DNA of 64,000 nucleotides from Spiroplasma sp. NBRC 100390 (GCF_001886495.1 NZ_CP018022.1:248001-312000); one strand, 5' to 3'; counted from the stretch's first letter, positions 1 through 10,479 are shown. The notes: generated by a model from the letters alone, not told the origin. Translations and numbers: made by a program.

Positions 1-274
1 ATTCTTTGTTAATTTAAACGATGCAATTAAAGCAACGCAAATTATTTCATCAGAAACAGAAACCGAAGAAGATGAATTAGATCGTAGTATTGATGAGTTA
101 GAATTTACGCAGCGTTCACAAAACTGTTTAAAACGAGCAAAAATTGATACCCTACGTGATTTGGTTTCAAAAACAGAAGATGAAATTCAAGATATTCGAA
201 ACTTAGGAAAAAAATCACTAACAGAAATCAAAGACAAAGTGGCCCATTTAGGTTTACACTTTCGTCGTGATTAG
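1..274 (+). CDS. rpoA: RNA polymerase alpha subunit, C-terminal end (partial)
   Basis: The window opens inside this gene; codons are read from base 2 to the TAG at 272-274. The visible 90 residues are the end of the alpha subunit: an acidic linker followed by the alpha-CTD, a helix-hairpin-helix fold that in other bacteria binds UP elements and activators. The segments [13 protein letters not shown] and [13 protein letters not shown] are standard for the alpha-CTD, and the protein ends in GLHFRRD. rplQ follows after 18 bases, the usual rpoA-rplQ end of the ribosomal-protein superoperon. Identity is secure; the N-terminal domain lies outside the window. Confidence 0.95.
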   Translation, partial: FFVNLNDAIKATQIISSETETEEDELDRSIDELEFTQRSQNCLKRAKIDTLRDLVSKTEDEIQDIRNLGKKSLTEIKDKVAHLGLHFRRD

Positions 275-292
275 GAAAGGAGGAATCTTATC

Positions 293-652
293 ATGTCATA
301 CCAACAAAAAAGAGGAAAGAATACCGCTTGACGAAATGGTTTAATGCGTAATTTAGCAACAGAATTAATTATTAATGAACGATTAGAAATTACTGAAACA
401 CGAGCAAAAGAATTACGTCGTCACGTTGATAAATTAATTACCTTAGGAAAGCGTCAAGACTTACATGCTCGTCGTCGTGCCGCTAGTTTTTTACGCGATA
501 TTGATGCGAATGAAAAAGAAACAGCATTGCAAAAGTTATTTAACGGTGTTGCAAAAAAATATCAAAACCGTAATGGAGGCTATACGCGCATTTTAAAATT
601 AGATAATCGCAAAGGAGATAACGCTCCAATGGTGATTATTGAATTAGTATAA
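293..652 (+). CDS. rplQ: 50S ribosomal protein L17
   Basis: 119-residue L17, a structural protein of the large ribosomal subunit near the exit tunnel. The start at 293 is supported by a strong AAAGGAGG ribosome binding site at about 277-284. Reading requires TGA at codon 12 as Trp ([12 protein letters not shown], where the family has W or H near this site). The core [16 protein letters not shown] and the basic middle [10 protein letters not shown] are typical. It is the last gene of the rpoA transcript and is followed directly by an intrinsic terminator. Confidence 0.97.
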
Positions 653-690
653 AAGAAAAACTAACAGTATCGTTAGTTTTTTTCTTTTTA
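652..690 (+). terminator. Intrinsic terminator after rplQ
   Basis: Inverted repeat AAAAACTAAC (656-665) and GTTAGTTTTT (672-681) with a six-base loop, followed by a T-rich run. It closes the rpoA-rplQ transcript before map. Confidence 0.85.
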
Positions 691-722
691 TGATAAAATA
701 AAAAAAGAAATGGAGTCAAAAG

Positions 723-1466
723 ATGATTACAATTAAAACTGAACAAGAAATTGAATACATGCGGCAAGCTGGTGTTGTTTTAAGACAAATTCATCAAGAA
801 TTACGAGCAATGATTAAACCAGGGGTAACAGGAATGATGCTTAATCAACGGGCAGAAGAAATTATTGCAGCGCATAATTGTCAACCTAATTTTAAGGGAT
901 TATATGGTTTTCCCGCTGCAATTTGTGTCTCATTAAATACTGTCTTAGTGCACGGGATTCCTAACAATGTCCCGTTACAAGCGGGTGATCTTGTTTCTAT
1001 TGATGCGGGATGTGCTTACAAAGGATACAACAGTGATGGCGCTTTTACGGTTATTGTTGGTAATGAAGCAAATCCAGAACATGTTAAATTATTAACTGTT
1101 ACGGAAACTGCTTTAGCAAAAGCAATTGCAATTTTAAAACCCGATGTTCGTATTGGTGATATTGGGGCGGTGATTCAAACTTATGTTGAAGGAGAAGGCT
1201 TTTACTTACCAACTGAATTTACTGGCCACGGGATTGGCCGTGCCTTACATGAAGAACCAATGATTCCCAATGTTGGGGTTGTTGGAACTGGGATGCGGTT
1301 ACAAGCAGGAATGACAATTTGTATTGAACCAATGGTGCAAATTGGTACTAAGGCAATTAAAATGTTATCCGATGGATGAACCCCCGTTTCTGCTTTAGGA
1401 TTAGGCAGTGCTCATTTTGAACATACAATCTTAATTACGGAAACTGGTTCTGAGATTTTAACATAA
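723..1466 (+). CDS. map: Methionine aminopeptidase, type I
   Basis: 247 residues. It removes the initiator Met from nascent proteins in the cytoplasm and needs two metal ions. The metal ligands are visible: Asp in LVSIDAG, Asp in YNSDGAF, His in FTGHGIGR, Glu in ICIEPM and a last Glu in ILITETG. One in-frame TGA (1377-1379) is Trp in DGWTP, a family position, so the short open frame ending there is not the real end. GGAG at about 712-715 lies before the ATG. The gene is single and downstream of the rplQ terminator; in many Firmicutes map lies inside the ribosomal cluster near secY, so this position is slightly shifted. Confidence 0.96.
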
Positions 1467-1503
1467 CAATTTTTTATTATTTTAGGAATTTTTTATTTAA
1501 AAA

Positions 1504-1532
1504 TTGAAAAGTAATTTAATATCGTGTATCAT
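1504..1532 (+). promoter_or_regulatory. Sigma-70 type promoter before the small gene at 1572
   Basis: TTGAAA (1504-1509), 17-base spacer, TATCAT (1527-1532). The start would fall near 1540, about 30 bases before the ATG at 1572. Confidence 0.55.
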
Positions 1533-1571
1533 AAAGAAATAGGGCTTAATAGTTTATTATGAGGGGAGATA

Positions 1572-1754
1572 ATGATGGGATTTAAACAAAGAAATTGAAC
1601 TTGAAAAATTAATATTTTTGGTAAGCATATTAAAGCGGGGTCAGGAAAACATGATCCGTTTGATTATGGGCGTGTCAAAAAAATGGCGCGCGAAGAAGCA
1701 AAACAACAACGATTAGAAGCAAAACAAAATCGTAATAATAATTATAATTTTTAA
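1572..1754 (+). CDS. Small basic protein, unknown function (60 aa)
   Basis: A 60-residue frame with two TGA-encoded Trp residues, preceded by AGGGGAGAT (good ribosome binding site at 1562-1567) and a recognisable promoter, and closed by a strong hairpin terminator. The protein starts MMGFKQRNW, has a GKHIKAGSGKHDPFDYG middle, and a C-terminal charged helix rich in K, R, E and Q ending in an Asn-rich tail. There is no signal peptide or membrane segment. Its own promoter and terminator make it a plausible real gene, but I recognise no family. ATG at 1575 is an alternative start. Confidence 0.6.
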
Positions 1755-1790
1755 AACCATACTTAAAATTAAGTATGGTTTTTTCTTTTT
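1752..1790 (+). terminator. Intrinsic terminator after the 60-aa gene
   Basis: AAAACCATACTTAA (1753-1766) pairs with TTAAGTATGGTTTT (1769-1782), followed by T6CT5. On the minus strand it also lies downstream of the gene ending at 1796 and could act in both directions. Confidence 0.85.
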
Positions 1791-1795
1791 TATAA

Positions 1796-2284
1796 TTAGA
1801 ACTGTTTTAGATTAGGTAAATGATAAAGATCAGCAATTTTTTTATAAATCATGGTTTGACAATCTTCATCGGTATAACCATCGAAACAAAAAATACCAAC
1901 AAAATAATAACCAATTCCCATTTCTTTTTCATTTAATTTTGCAAAGGTGACAAATTGTGTTTGCTTTTGAATTTGTTGTTCACCAAGTTTTTTTCGTTTG
2001 CTAAGTGCTTTGGTACTATCAAATTGATAAAGATATTGACCGTCAGGAGCCATATAATTGGCATAGCCCTTTTTAATTTCAGTTGCAAGTCGCTGTGGGA
2101 GTGTAATATTTGGAAATCATACTTGTTGATGATCATTAATAGTATAACCACTTCTTAAAGTTGAAAGGTGATTTTCATCGGTAAAAAGAGCACTTAAAAC
2201 ATCAAAGATTGTACGAAAAATAATATCATCGGTTGTTTTAATTTCTCTTTGCTGTAAAATTTTTTGTAATGTTTCATTTCCCAT
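1796..2284 (-). CDS. Conserved-looking hypothetical protein (162 aa)
   Basis: Minus-strand frame of 162 residues starting MGNETLQKIL and ending LPNLKQF, with one TGA Trp (QQVWFPNI). GAGG lies just before the start on the minus strand. It looks soluble: no membrane helix, a mixed alpha/beta pattern, and a segment GIGYYFVGIFCFDG that looks like two core beta strands. It lies convergent with the 60-aa gene and divergent from the glycosyltransferase at 2412. I do not recognise the family. The 5' side (2303-2328) holds a 7-bp inverted repeat, AGAACAT/ATGTTCT, that could form a leader hairpin or an operator. Confidence 0.6.
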
Positions 2285-2374
2285 TTTAGAACCTCGATTT
2301 TTAGAACATTTAAGTTTAACTATGTTCTTTTGTTGTCTAATATAATAATTATACTAAAAAAGAAATTAAAATGT

Positions 2375-2380
2375 TATAAT
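2375..2380 (+). promoter_or_regulatory. -10 element before the glycosyltransferase gene
   Basis: TATAAT at 2375-2380, 32 bases before the ATG; no good -35 hexamer is seen 17 bases upstream. Confidence 0.45.
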
Positions 2381-2411
2381 TATTACAAGTATAAATAGGG
2401 AGGATACTAGT

Positions 2412-3383
2412 ATGTTTTTATCATTTCTTATTGTAACACAAAATAACCCCGTAAAACTAATGAAAACATTAATGTCAATTAAAGAACAAACCAATGATGA
2501 TTATGAAATTGTTTTAGTTGATGATACTGGTTTTCAACCTAAATCACCAACGTTAGAGGTTATGAGTGAGCATTTTTATAATGTTGGCAAAAAAATGCAA
2601 GTAATCACAAATTTACGAAGTCAAGGTTTTTCTTATGGGCTTAATACTGCTATTGGTGTTGCGCATGGTGATTATTTTATGATTGTTGATGAAGGTGAAA
2701 TTATTCACAAGACAGCTGTTGCTGTACTAAAAGAAAATGTAACAAAACACCAAGTTGAACATAAGAAAATTGACATGGTTGAATTTCGGTTAAATTATCC
2801 TCATTCAAAAGGAAATAGTGAGATTCGAAATAAGGCGAATGTTTTATTATCTCCAAAAACAGATAAGGAAGTTTTAGCTTATACGCATTCTTTAGTTTTT
2901 ACTAAAATTTTTCGTCGTAAATTAGTATTACAAAAAAATATTACTTTACTTGATTATCGCCGTACTGATGCCTTTTTTATTTATAATATCTTGGCATATG
3001 CCAACGGCTTTTTAGCAATTGAAGATATTTTAGCTGATTATGAATTAGGGCTTGTAAATTATAGCGTTTTTGATTTAATTAAACAATGAATTTATATTTT
3101 CAATTTATATCGTGATTTAAATTTATATCGTGAATATCAAGAAGAATTAGAATATGCTTTTATTCGTTTTTGCCTTGTAACATTTTTACGTCTTGTTCGT
3201 TTACAAAATAATAAAGCCTTATCCATTAAAGCAATTCATAGCACCGAGAATAAATTAGAACGACGATATAAAAGTTTTCTTAAAAATAAATACATTAAAG
3301 ATATTCAAGAACCAAAGTTTAAAGTAATTGTTAATGACATTAAGGGATTTATTAAAAGTTGAAAACTAGAAAATACTAAATAA
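2412..3383 (+). CDS. Family 2 (GT-A) glycosyltransferase
   Basis: 323 residues. The N-terminus LSFLIVTQNNPVKLMKTL and EIVLVDDTG is the nucleotide-sugar binding part of a GT-A fold; a second acidic cluster, MIVDEGE, replaces the usual DxD metal site. Two TGA codons are Trp. No membrane helix is obvious. In mollicutes such enzymes usually build glycolipids or surface sugars on the inner face of the membrane; the substrate cannot be read from the sequence. AGGGAGG precedes the start. The next gene, an RDD membrane protein, begins 6 bases later, so the two are co-transcribed. Confidence 0.8.
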
Positions 3384-3389
3384 GATTTT

Positions 3390-4151
3390 ATGGCAAAATT
3401 AGCAGATAAAACTAATCATTCAATAGTGAGCAAAGATGCTGCGGATATGGCAATGACAGCAACAAGACGAGATGAGGATTATAACTTGCATCCATTAGCA
3501 CGACCATTACGTGTTATTTTTGTGCGTTTTCTTGATATTATTTTGGCTAGTTTAATTCCGTTAGTTTTAACTTTAACAATGAATTATTGAGATGCCCAAC
3601 GTACTGTCTGAGCACCAATTGTTGTTATTGGTATAACGTTTTTGTTGTTCTTCTGTTATTTTGTTCTTTTACCATATTTTTGAGATGGGAAAACTGTTGG
3701 TAAGTTTTTGTTTCAAATTAAATTAGTTAATACAGAAGAAAAGTTAAAATTAGGGGTTATTTTTACCCGGGAACTATTTATTATTTTTTTACCATGATTT
3801 ATTGTGTTATTAACCAATTTAAGTTTAAATTTAATTTTTCATGTTAATTTAGGCGATTTATTCCGAACAACCAACAAAAACCCGGTGGCAATAATTGTGA
3901 TTCGAATTGTGACAACAACTTATTTTTTATGATATTTAGGATTAATTTTTGCAGTTGCTTTAAATCCAAACCATCAAATTTTATTTGATCGTCATTTTCA
4001 TTTGTTTAATGTTAAAACAAAACCAATTGTTAAAAAACAAAAAAAAGTTCCGAAAAAACCAATAACAAGAGCTACACAACATGTTCATTTGCAAAAAGAC
4101 CAACCAGGGAATATTTCTGATGAAGTTTTAAAAGAAATTGATGAATTATAA
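3390..4151 (+). CDS. RDD-family membrane protein
   Basis: 253 residues with four hydrophobic helices (roughly 45-65, 73-95, 125-150 and 175-195). RPLRVIFVRFLDIILAS carries the Arg and Asp of the RDD family in the first helix, and DGKTVGKFLFQIKLV matches the family motif GxTxGKxxxxxxV. The C-terminus is a Lys-rich cytoplasmic tail. Proposed roles of RDD proteins include ion transport, but the function is poorly defined. Seven TGA codons are read as Trp. It follows the glycosyltransferase with 6 bases between, without its own clear ribosome binding site, which suggests translational coupling. Confidence 0.75.
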
Positions 4152-4189
4152 GGTAAAATGTAATTGTTTGAAAAGAAAGGCAGAAGCGT

Positions 4190-6382
4190 ATGGGAAATGA
4201 ATTTATTGAACATTTGAATCCAAATCAGCGAGAAGCTGTATTAGCAATTAAGGGTCCTGTTCGAATTATTGCTGGAGCTGGTAGTGGGAAAACACGGGTA
4301 ATTATTAATAAAATTGCTTATTTAATTAAGTATGCTAATTTAGAACCGTGACGAATTTGTGCGGTGACTTTTACTAATAAAGCAGCAAATGAAATGAAAG
4401 AACGAATTGTTGACTTAATTGGTGTTAATGGAAAACATTGTATGATTTCAACTTATCATGCTTTATGTGTGCGCATTTTACGAGAAGATATTGTTGCCTT
4501 AAATTATGAACGTGATTTTAATATTATTGATATGGCTGACCAGGATAGTATTTTACGCAATATTTATAAAACATTTAATGTTAAATATGACGCGCAAGAA
4601 GGTCGGATGGTAAAGAGTTATATTAGTAATCAGAAGAATGACTTTATTAGTCCAGCTAGCGCAAAGAGCAATGCTGTTGGTGCTGAAAAACGTTGATCCG
4701 AAGTCTATGCATATTATGAGGAACGGTTAAAAGAATTGAAGAGTCTTGATTTTAATGATTTAATTTTATTAACATATAAGTTATTAAAGCATCATCCTGA
4801 AGTTTTAGAAAAATGACAAAATCGTTTTGATTATTTTTTAGTTGATGAATTTCAAGATACGAATGAATTGCAATTTGATATTATTAAATGATTAGTTGGG
4901 GCTGCTCATAATATTACAGTTGTTGGCGATCCTGATCAAACAATTTATTCATGACGAGGCGCAAAAGTTAGGTTAATTTTAAATCTTGAGCAATATTTTC
5001 CTGGAACGGAAACAATTATTTTAAATGAAAATTATCGATCAAGTCAAAGTATTTTATCATTAGCTAATAATTTAATTGTAAATAATAAAGATCGGATTGC
5101 AAAAGATTTATTTACAAATCAGGCATTAGGACAATTACCGATTTTATATCATGCTGTAAATAGTGCTGATGAAAGTGATTTTGTGGCCCGAAAGATTAAG
5201 GACTTTATTAAACAAGAAAGTTATGATTATAAAGATATTTTGATTTTATATCGGGCAAATTACTTATCGCATGACTTAGAAATTGCTTTAGCAGACTATG
5301 GGATTTCTTATCGTATTTTTGGTGCTTTTAAATTTTATGAACGAAAAGAAATTAAAGATGCTCTTGCTTTCTTAAAAGTAATTATGAATAATGATCAATT
5401 AGCGGTGGAACGAGTATTATTATTAACACCAAAAATTGGGCCAAAAGCATTTGAACAAATTATGACCGTTTTAAAAGAACAAGAACTATCTTTTACAGTA
5501 TTATTAGAACAACATTTTAATTTACTATCAACAAGTTTACAGCATAACCTAACTGATTTACGTACAGCAATTTTAGCCGCTTTAACGGAATTGCCAAAAA
5601 CAAAAACAATTGAAAATCTTTTAATGTTGTTACTAAATAAAACAGGATATCAACAACGTTTACGTGATAATTTTGAAGAAGAACGTGAAGAGAATATTTT
5701 AGAATTAATTGCTTCAGTGGCAAAATTTGATCAACAAAATAATAATTTAACTGGAGTTGAATTACTAAGCGAATACTTACAATTAGTTTCGTTACAAACT
5801 GACAGTGATAGTGATAATTTAACTGATAATACTGTTTCTTTAATGACAATTCATAGTGCCAAAGGATTAGAAAAAAAAGTTGTTTTTATTGTTGGTTTAA
5901 ACGAAGGAATTTTTCCAACAAGTCAAGCGATTAAAATGGGACATGATCAAATTGAAGAAGAGCGTCGAACGTTATATGTTGCGATTACAAGAGCAAAAGA
6001 ATTACTATTTTTAAGTCATCCGGAAGGCTATTCATATATTACTGGAAATGAACGCTTTCCTTCCCGTTTTATCAAAGAATTAGATAGTGATTTTCATCAA
6101 AAGGTTACTAGTGAATTAATATTTAGTAAACCAAAATCTTTTTCTGGTCGTGATGGGGTAAAGACAAGTGGTGAAACAACAACATCTTTTCATTTAAATA
6201 AAAATCTTGAACCTTCTTTTCAATCTAACATGTGAAAAGTAAATGATAGTGTTAGTCATGATTTGTTTGGAATTGGTGTTGTTGTGAAAATTATTGCTCA
6301 AAATGTGCAAATTGTTTTTCCAAGCCCATATAATGTTAAAATCATCTCGGCGGATAGTCAGGCAATTAAGAAAATAAAATAA
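4190..6382 (+). CDS. pcrA: ATP-dependent DNA helicase PcrA/UvrD (SF1A)
   Basis: 730 residues, a normal length. It unwinds DNA 3'-5' in repair and plasmid replication. Motifs in order: LNPNQREAV (Q motif), GAGSGKT (Walker A, about 25-31), TFTNKAA (Ia), DEFQDTN (Walker B, about 220), [15 protein letters not shown] (III), NENYRSS (IV), TIHSAKGLE (V) and LYVAITRAK (VI). Several TGA codons are Trp, including the W of YSWRGA that stacks on DNA bases, so TGA as Trp is functionally required here. AAAGGCAG precedes the ATG at 4190. The C-terminal 50 residues ([12 protein letters not shown]) form the short Tudor-like tail of PcrA that contacts RNA polymerase. Confidence 0.97.
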
Positions 6383-6397
6383 TGGGGGTTGAACGAG

Positions 6398-7306
6398 ATG
6401 AAAATTAAAAATTATAAGGAATTAGCAAAAATTGCCGGTTGTGGAGTTGGAACAATTTCTCGTTATTTTAGCGGGGGGTCAATTAGTGATGATATGCGCG
6501 AACGAATTAGTGCAATTTTACAACAAAATGATTTTTTATTTAAAAAAAATCAAGAGCAAATAAATGTTACATTATTAATTTTTGATAAAACATCAAAATG
6601 AACTTGTCAAATTATCCAGTTTTTAGCAAACAAATTAGCTAATGAAAACACTGTGGTCAATATTGTATTAGTTAATGAAGATAAAAACCTTTTTGATTTA
6701 AAATTGCAAACCTTGCAACAGCAATGAAACATGAAAATAATTATTTTTACTAGTTATTATGAAGATGTTTCAAATTTATTAAAAAAATATGAGAATAATG
6801 CAAATATCCTTGTTTTTGGACAGCAGAATAATAAGTTTCAAGCGTTGTATTTTAATTTTGAAAAAATAATGTATCAATTAGTAACAAGCACAGCTTTGCA
6901 AGCAAAAGCAATCTTGTATTTATCATTAGGAACAGAGTGAAAAACATTATATCGCGGATATTTTAAGGCGAGCAATGATTTAAACTTAATGACAAATTAT
7001 CTTGTTTTAACTGGTGATGATTATGAGACAGATTTAACATTATTGACAAATACAATAATTGATAAACATATTGAAACAGTAATTTGTGTTGATGAAGAGA
7101 GTTATTTTCTTGTTAAAAGTATTAAAAAAATAGATTTAAAAATTATTAATGTTATTTTTGATCCTAATTTGGTAACTAATTATTTAATATCAAATCAAGC
7201 AATTAAAATTAATTTTAATTGAATCATTGAGCAGGTGATGACATTTCTAAGTTCAAGGATAATTTCAAATGAACAACAAGAAATTCCCATTGAAATTATT
7301 GTTTAA
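6398..7306 (+). CDS. LacI-type transcriptional regulator, divergent
   Basis: 302 residues. Residues 1-45 form a LacI-family helix-turn-helix (NYKELAKIAGCGVGTISRYF), where the family normally has VAxxAGVSxxTVSR. The remaining 250 residues are very AT-driven (Asn, Ile and Lys rich) and only loosely recall the periplasmic-binding-like effector domain, so any ligand is unknown. The start at 6398 is chosen because the GGGGG run at 6384-6388 gives good spacing; an in-frame TTG at 6389 is less likely. It ends 85 bases before ptsH and may regulate sugar uptake, but that is only suggested by position. Confidence 0.7.
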
Positions 7307-7354
7307 AAAGGTAAAATTGTTGAATGATAATATAGTTATTTTAATTTTTTTTGA

Positions 7355-7360
7355 TATAAT
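7355..7360 (+). promoter_or_regulatory. -10 element of ptsH
   Basis: TATAAT preceded by TG at one-base distance, 31 bases before the ATG and with AAAGGAGG in between. The -35 is not recognisable, as is common for extended -10 promoters. Confidence 0.55.
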
Positions 7361-7390
7361 AATTGAGTATATTTTAAAGGAGGAAATTTA

Positions 7391-7654
7391 ATGGCATCAT
7401 TTAAAGCTGTTATAGCTGATCCTGTTGGGATGCATGCACGCCCAGCTGCATTAATTGTAGGAGAAGCTGGAAAGTACCAGTCAGATATTACTATTTTCTC
7501 AGGCGGAAAAACTGGTAATCTGAAATCAATTATGACTATTATTGCGTTAGGAATTCATCAAGGTGCAGAAGTGGAAATTGTTGCATCAGGTGCTGACGAA
7601 GAAGCTGCAATTGCAGGCATTGAAAAAGTAATGAAAGACAACAAGGTTATTTAG
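7391..7654 (+). CDS. ptsH: Phosphocarrier protein HPr
   Basis: 87 residues. HPr passes phosphate from enzyme I to the sugar-specific EII proteins of the PTS in the cytoplasm. The active His15 is in VGMHARPAA and the regulatory Ser46 in NLKSIM, so both enzyme I and HPr kinase sites are present. It has an AAAGGAGG ribosome binding site, its own promoter and its own terminator, i.e. a single-gene unit, as expected for a highly expressed small protein. Confidence 0.98.
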   Translation: MASFKAVIADPVGMHARPAALIVGEAGKYQSDITIFSGGKTGNLKSIMTIIALGIHQGAEVEIVASGADEEAAIAGIEKVMKDNKVI

Positions 7655-7686
7655 ATTGGATTTTTATTGAATATACAAAACTAAAA

Positions 7687-7718
7687 TAAATACTACACTT
7701 CTGTAGTATTTTTTTATT
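7687..7718 (+). terminator. Intrinsic terminator after ptsH
   Basis: AAATACTACA (7688-7697) pairs with TGTAGTATTT (7702-7711) around a CTTC tetraloop, then a T run. Confidence 0.88.
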
Positions 7719-7764
7719 ATTTTTGATAGTAACCGGTTTCTTATCATTTTATTAAAAATTATTA

Positions 7765-7770
7765 TATAAT
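7765..7770 (+). promoter_or_regulatory. -10 element of tsaD
   Basis: TATAAT 19 bases before the ATG at 7789; this gives a very short leader that still contains TTTGAGG. No convincing -35. Confidence 0.45.
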
Positions 7771-7788
7771 ATTTTTGAGGTGTATGTA

Positions 7789-8745
7789 ATGGTAATTCTT
7801 GCAATTGAAACAAGTTGTGATGAAACTAGTATTGCGATTTATAAAAATGGAAAAATTTTAGCAAATATTATTTCGTCACAAATTAATGAACACACAAAAT
7901 ATGGTGGTGTTGTTCCAGAACTTGCGTCCCGTCTGCATTTACAAAATTTTCCGTATGTTTTATTAGAAGCTTTACAAACAGCAGGAATAAAAGTAACGGA
8001 TTTACAATACATTGCTTACACAGCAAAACCGGGTTTAATTGGTGCTTTACATATTGGTAAAATAATAGCTGAAACGTTATCTAGCTATTTGGCGATTCCA
8101 ATTCTCCCATTAAATCATTTATATGGTCATATTTATGCTAGTGCAATTGACAATGATTTTTTATTTCCTTTGTTAGCGGTGCTTGTTAGCGGTGGCCATA
8201 CACAACTAATATTAATGAAAAAACATTTGGATTTTGAAATTTTAGGTTCAACGTTAGATGATGCAATTGGTGAATGTTATGATAAAGTTGCGCGGATGTT
8301 GGAGCTGGGATATCCTGGTGGGCCAATTATTGATAAATTAGCAGGAACTGGGATGCCAACTGCTTATCATTTACCATTGCCTTTAAATGATCAAAGTTAT
8401 AATTTTTCATTTAGTGGTTTAAAATCAGCGGCAGCTAATTTAATTACAAAAGAACACGGTAAGGAAAATCTTAACCTCCCAAACTTTTGTGCCACTTTTC
8501 AAAAAACTTGTGTTGATATTATTATGCGAAAAACAAAGTTAGCAATTGAAAATTTTCAACCAAAGATGGTTACGTTAGTTGGTGGAGTTTCTGCCAATAG
8601 TGCGTTACGAACAGCAATTTTAGCTTTAGCAACATCAAACTTAAAGATAATCATTCCAAAATTAGAATATTGTACTGACAATGCGGCAATGATTGCCCGG
8701 TTAGCAGCACAAGAATTAATGGAAAATAGAATAAAAGGAGATTAG
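7789..8745 (+). CDS. tsaD: tRNA N6-adenosine threonylcarbamoyltransferase TsaD
   Basis: 318 residues. TsaD transfers threonylcarbamoyl to A37 of ANN-decoding tRNAs, with TsaB, TsaC and TsaE. ETSCDETS begins the ASKHA fold; the metal-binding His residues are in LNHLYGH (His110 and His114); SGGHTQ and DNAAMIA are further family motifs. ATG 7789 is chosen because TTTGAGG at 7774-7780 is well spaced; a GTG at 7780 in the same frame overlaps that site and is unlikely. The next gene, an RpiR regulator, follows after 6 bases. Confidence 0.96.
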   Translation: MVILAIETSCDETSIAIYKNGKILANIISSQINEHTKYGGVVPELASRLHLQNFPYVLLEALQTAGIKVTDLQYIAYTAKPGLIGALHIGKIIAETLSSYLAIPILPLNHLYGHIYASAIDNDFLFPLLAVLVSGGHTQLILMKKHLDFEILGSTLDDAIGECYDKVARMLELGYPGGPIIDKLAGTGMPTAYHLPLPLNDQSYNFSFSGLKSAAANLITKEHGKENLNLPNFCATFQKTCVDIIMRKTKLAIENFQPKMVTLVGGVSANSALRTAILALATSNLKIIIPKLEYCTDNAAMIARLAAQELMENRIKGD

Positions 8746-8751
8746 ATTACA

Positions 8752-9567
8752 ATGGCTTCGTTTTTATCAAAATTAGAGACATTTGATTCAAAAAATTTTA
8801 CAAAAAAAGAAAATGAAATAATTAAATATATTAAAGAAAATATGAAAGAAGTAACAACAATGAATATTGAAATTTTAGCACAACAAGTTAATACTGGTTA
8901 TAGTGCAATTTATGGTTTGTTACGAAAAATGCAAATTAAAGGTTACCGGGATTTTTTAATTGCGATTGCAGCAGATGTTGAAATCAAATCGTTGGATTTT
9001 GAGAACATGGAAAGTTTAATGAAAAAAACATATTTTGATATTCTTAATCAAAATGATGCGATGATTAATAATGATGTAATGCATCAAACAATTAATGCTA
9101 TTAAAGGGGCATATCGAATTTTTGTAATTGGAATGGGCTCAACTAATGCTTTGTCACAAACTTTAGCATTAGAACTATACCGTTTTGGTTTTAATGCCTT
9201 TAATTTAAACGAAAATGAAGAGGATTTAATGGTCCGTTCTCGTTTTATGAATAAAAATGATTTAATTTTAGCTTATTCATTATTTGGTGATAATGAATCA
9301 GTTAATAAAGCCTTAACAATTGCGAAAGAAAAAGGAGTTACAATTGTTGCAATTTCTGGAAAGGATATGTCAAAAGCGGTTCAGTTATCAAATTGATCAC
9401 ATATTATTTCTACTCCTAATCAACGTGCTAACGACCATAAAATTTATGTCAATAAACTATTGCCTTGAATGTATTTTACTGATAATTTAATTAATAAAGT
9501 TTGATCATCAGATATTGTTGATAAAGAATTTGTTATGGCGCAACAAGATAATCGTTGGGATTATTAA
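8752..9567 (+). CDS. RpiR/MurR-family regulator with SIS domain, copy 1
   Basis: 271 residues: an N-terminal HTH_6 domain (about 1-77; TMNIEILAQQVNTGYSAIYG is the DNA-reading part) and a C-terminal SIS domain (about 110-250; VIGMGSTNALSQTLAL), which in this family binds phosphosugars. Such proteins control amino-sugar or pentose-phosphate genes; the ligand here is unknown. It starts 6 bases after tsaD and ends 3 bases before a second gene of the same type, so the three form one transcript. Trp residues in the C-terminal part are mainly TGA. Confidence 0.88.
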
Positions 9568-9570
9568 CAA

Positions 9571-10401
9571 ATGGAAAATATTTCAATCCTTTCTAAGTTA
9601 TCAATGATTCAAGGAAGTTGTACCAAAAAAGAAGTTAGAATTGCTAATTACATTCGTGATAATGTTCGCAATCTTCGAAATATTAAGATTGAAGAATTAT
9701 CAAAAGCAACAGGTATTGGTTATTCTCCAATTTATTCTTTAATTGATAAATTAGGTTTTAAAGGCTATCGTGATTTTATTATTGCAATTGTTGCTGAACA
9801 AGAGCGCTTAGAAACTAACAATTTAAATTTAGATGCAACAGAAAATATTTTTCTATATTATCAAGATATTTTACAACGTAATAATCAAATTTTTCATAGT
9901 GATAAATTATTAGAAACAGTTACATTATTAAAAAAAGCAAAAGCAATTTATTTAGTGGGTGTTGGTAATACTGGTTTAGCAGTAAAAGAATTAGCTAATC
10001 GTTTATTTAGTTTTGGTTTTGCTTGTAGTATTTTGGTTGAAGATGAAAACAATACCATTATGCGGGCAAGTTTAATGCAGCCAGATGATTTATTAATTTG
10101 TATGAGTCTAGAGGGCAAAACACAAGCTGTTGTTGCAGCAGCAAAAGAAGCAAAAAATAATGGTGCAAATGTTGTTGCTGTTACTTCAAAATATAATTCT
10201 GATTTATCAAAATATGCTGATGTTAACCATATTGTTGTTTCATCATCATTATACGAAAAAAGTGAAATTTTTATTTCTGTTTTATTACCATTGATATATT
10301 GAAATGATAATTTAATTCAGGTGTTATTATCAATGGATAAAGAACGACAATATTTAGAAAATAAGGTTAAAAGTAATAAAATTTTAAAAAAGTATCGTTA
10401 A
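9571..10401 (+). CDS. RpiR/MurR-family regulator with SIS domain, copy 2
   Basis: 276 residues with the same plan as its upstream neighbour: HTH_6 (about 1-78, NIKIEELSKATGIGYSPIYS) and SIS (about 125-245, LVGVGNTGLAVKELANR). The phrase GYRDFIIAI is shared with GYRDFLIAI in copy 1, showing an old tandem duplication; the SIS domains have drifted more than the HTH domains. There is no clear ribosome binding site and the start lies 3 bases after the previous stop, so translation is probably coupled. Confidence 0.88.
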
Positions 10402-10406
10402 ATTAT

Positions 10407-10436
10407 CAGGAACTAATGTTCCTTTTTATTTTTTAT
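10407..10436 (+). terminator. Intrinsic terminator after the RpiR pair
   Basis: AGGAAC (10408-10413), TAAT loop, GTTCCT (10418-10423), followed by T4AT6. Confidence 0.8.
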
Positions 10437-10479
10437 AGTACAATATAAATTAAATATAGAATATTAAGAGGAGACAACA

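Noticed and set aside
5517-5849. Minus-strand frame of 110 codons inside pcrA
   Set aside because: It lies opposite a clear helicase gene, has no ribosome binding site and a low-complexity Leu/Tyr/Val composition from AT-rich antisense reading.
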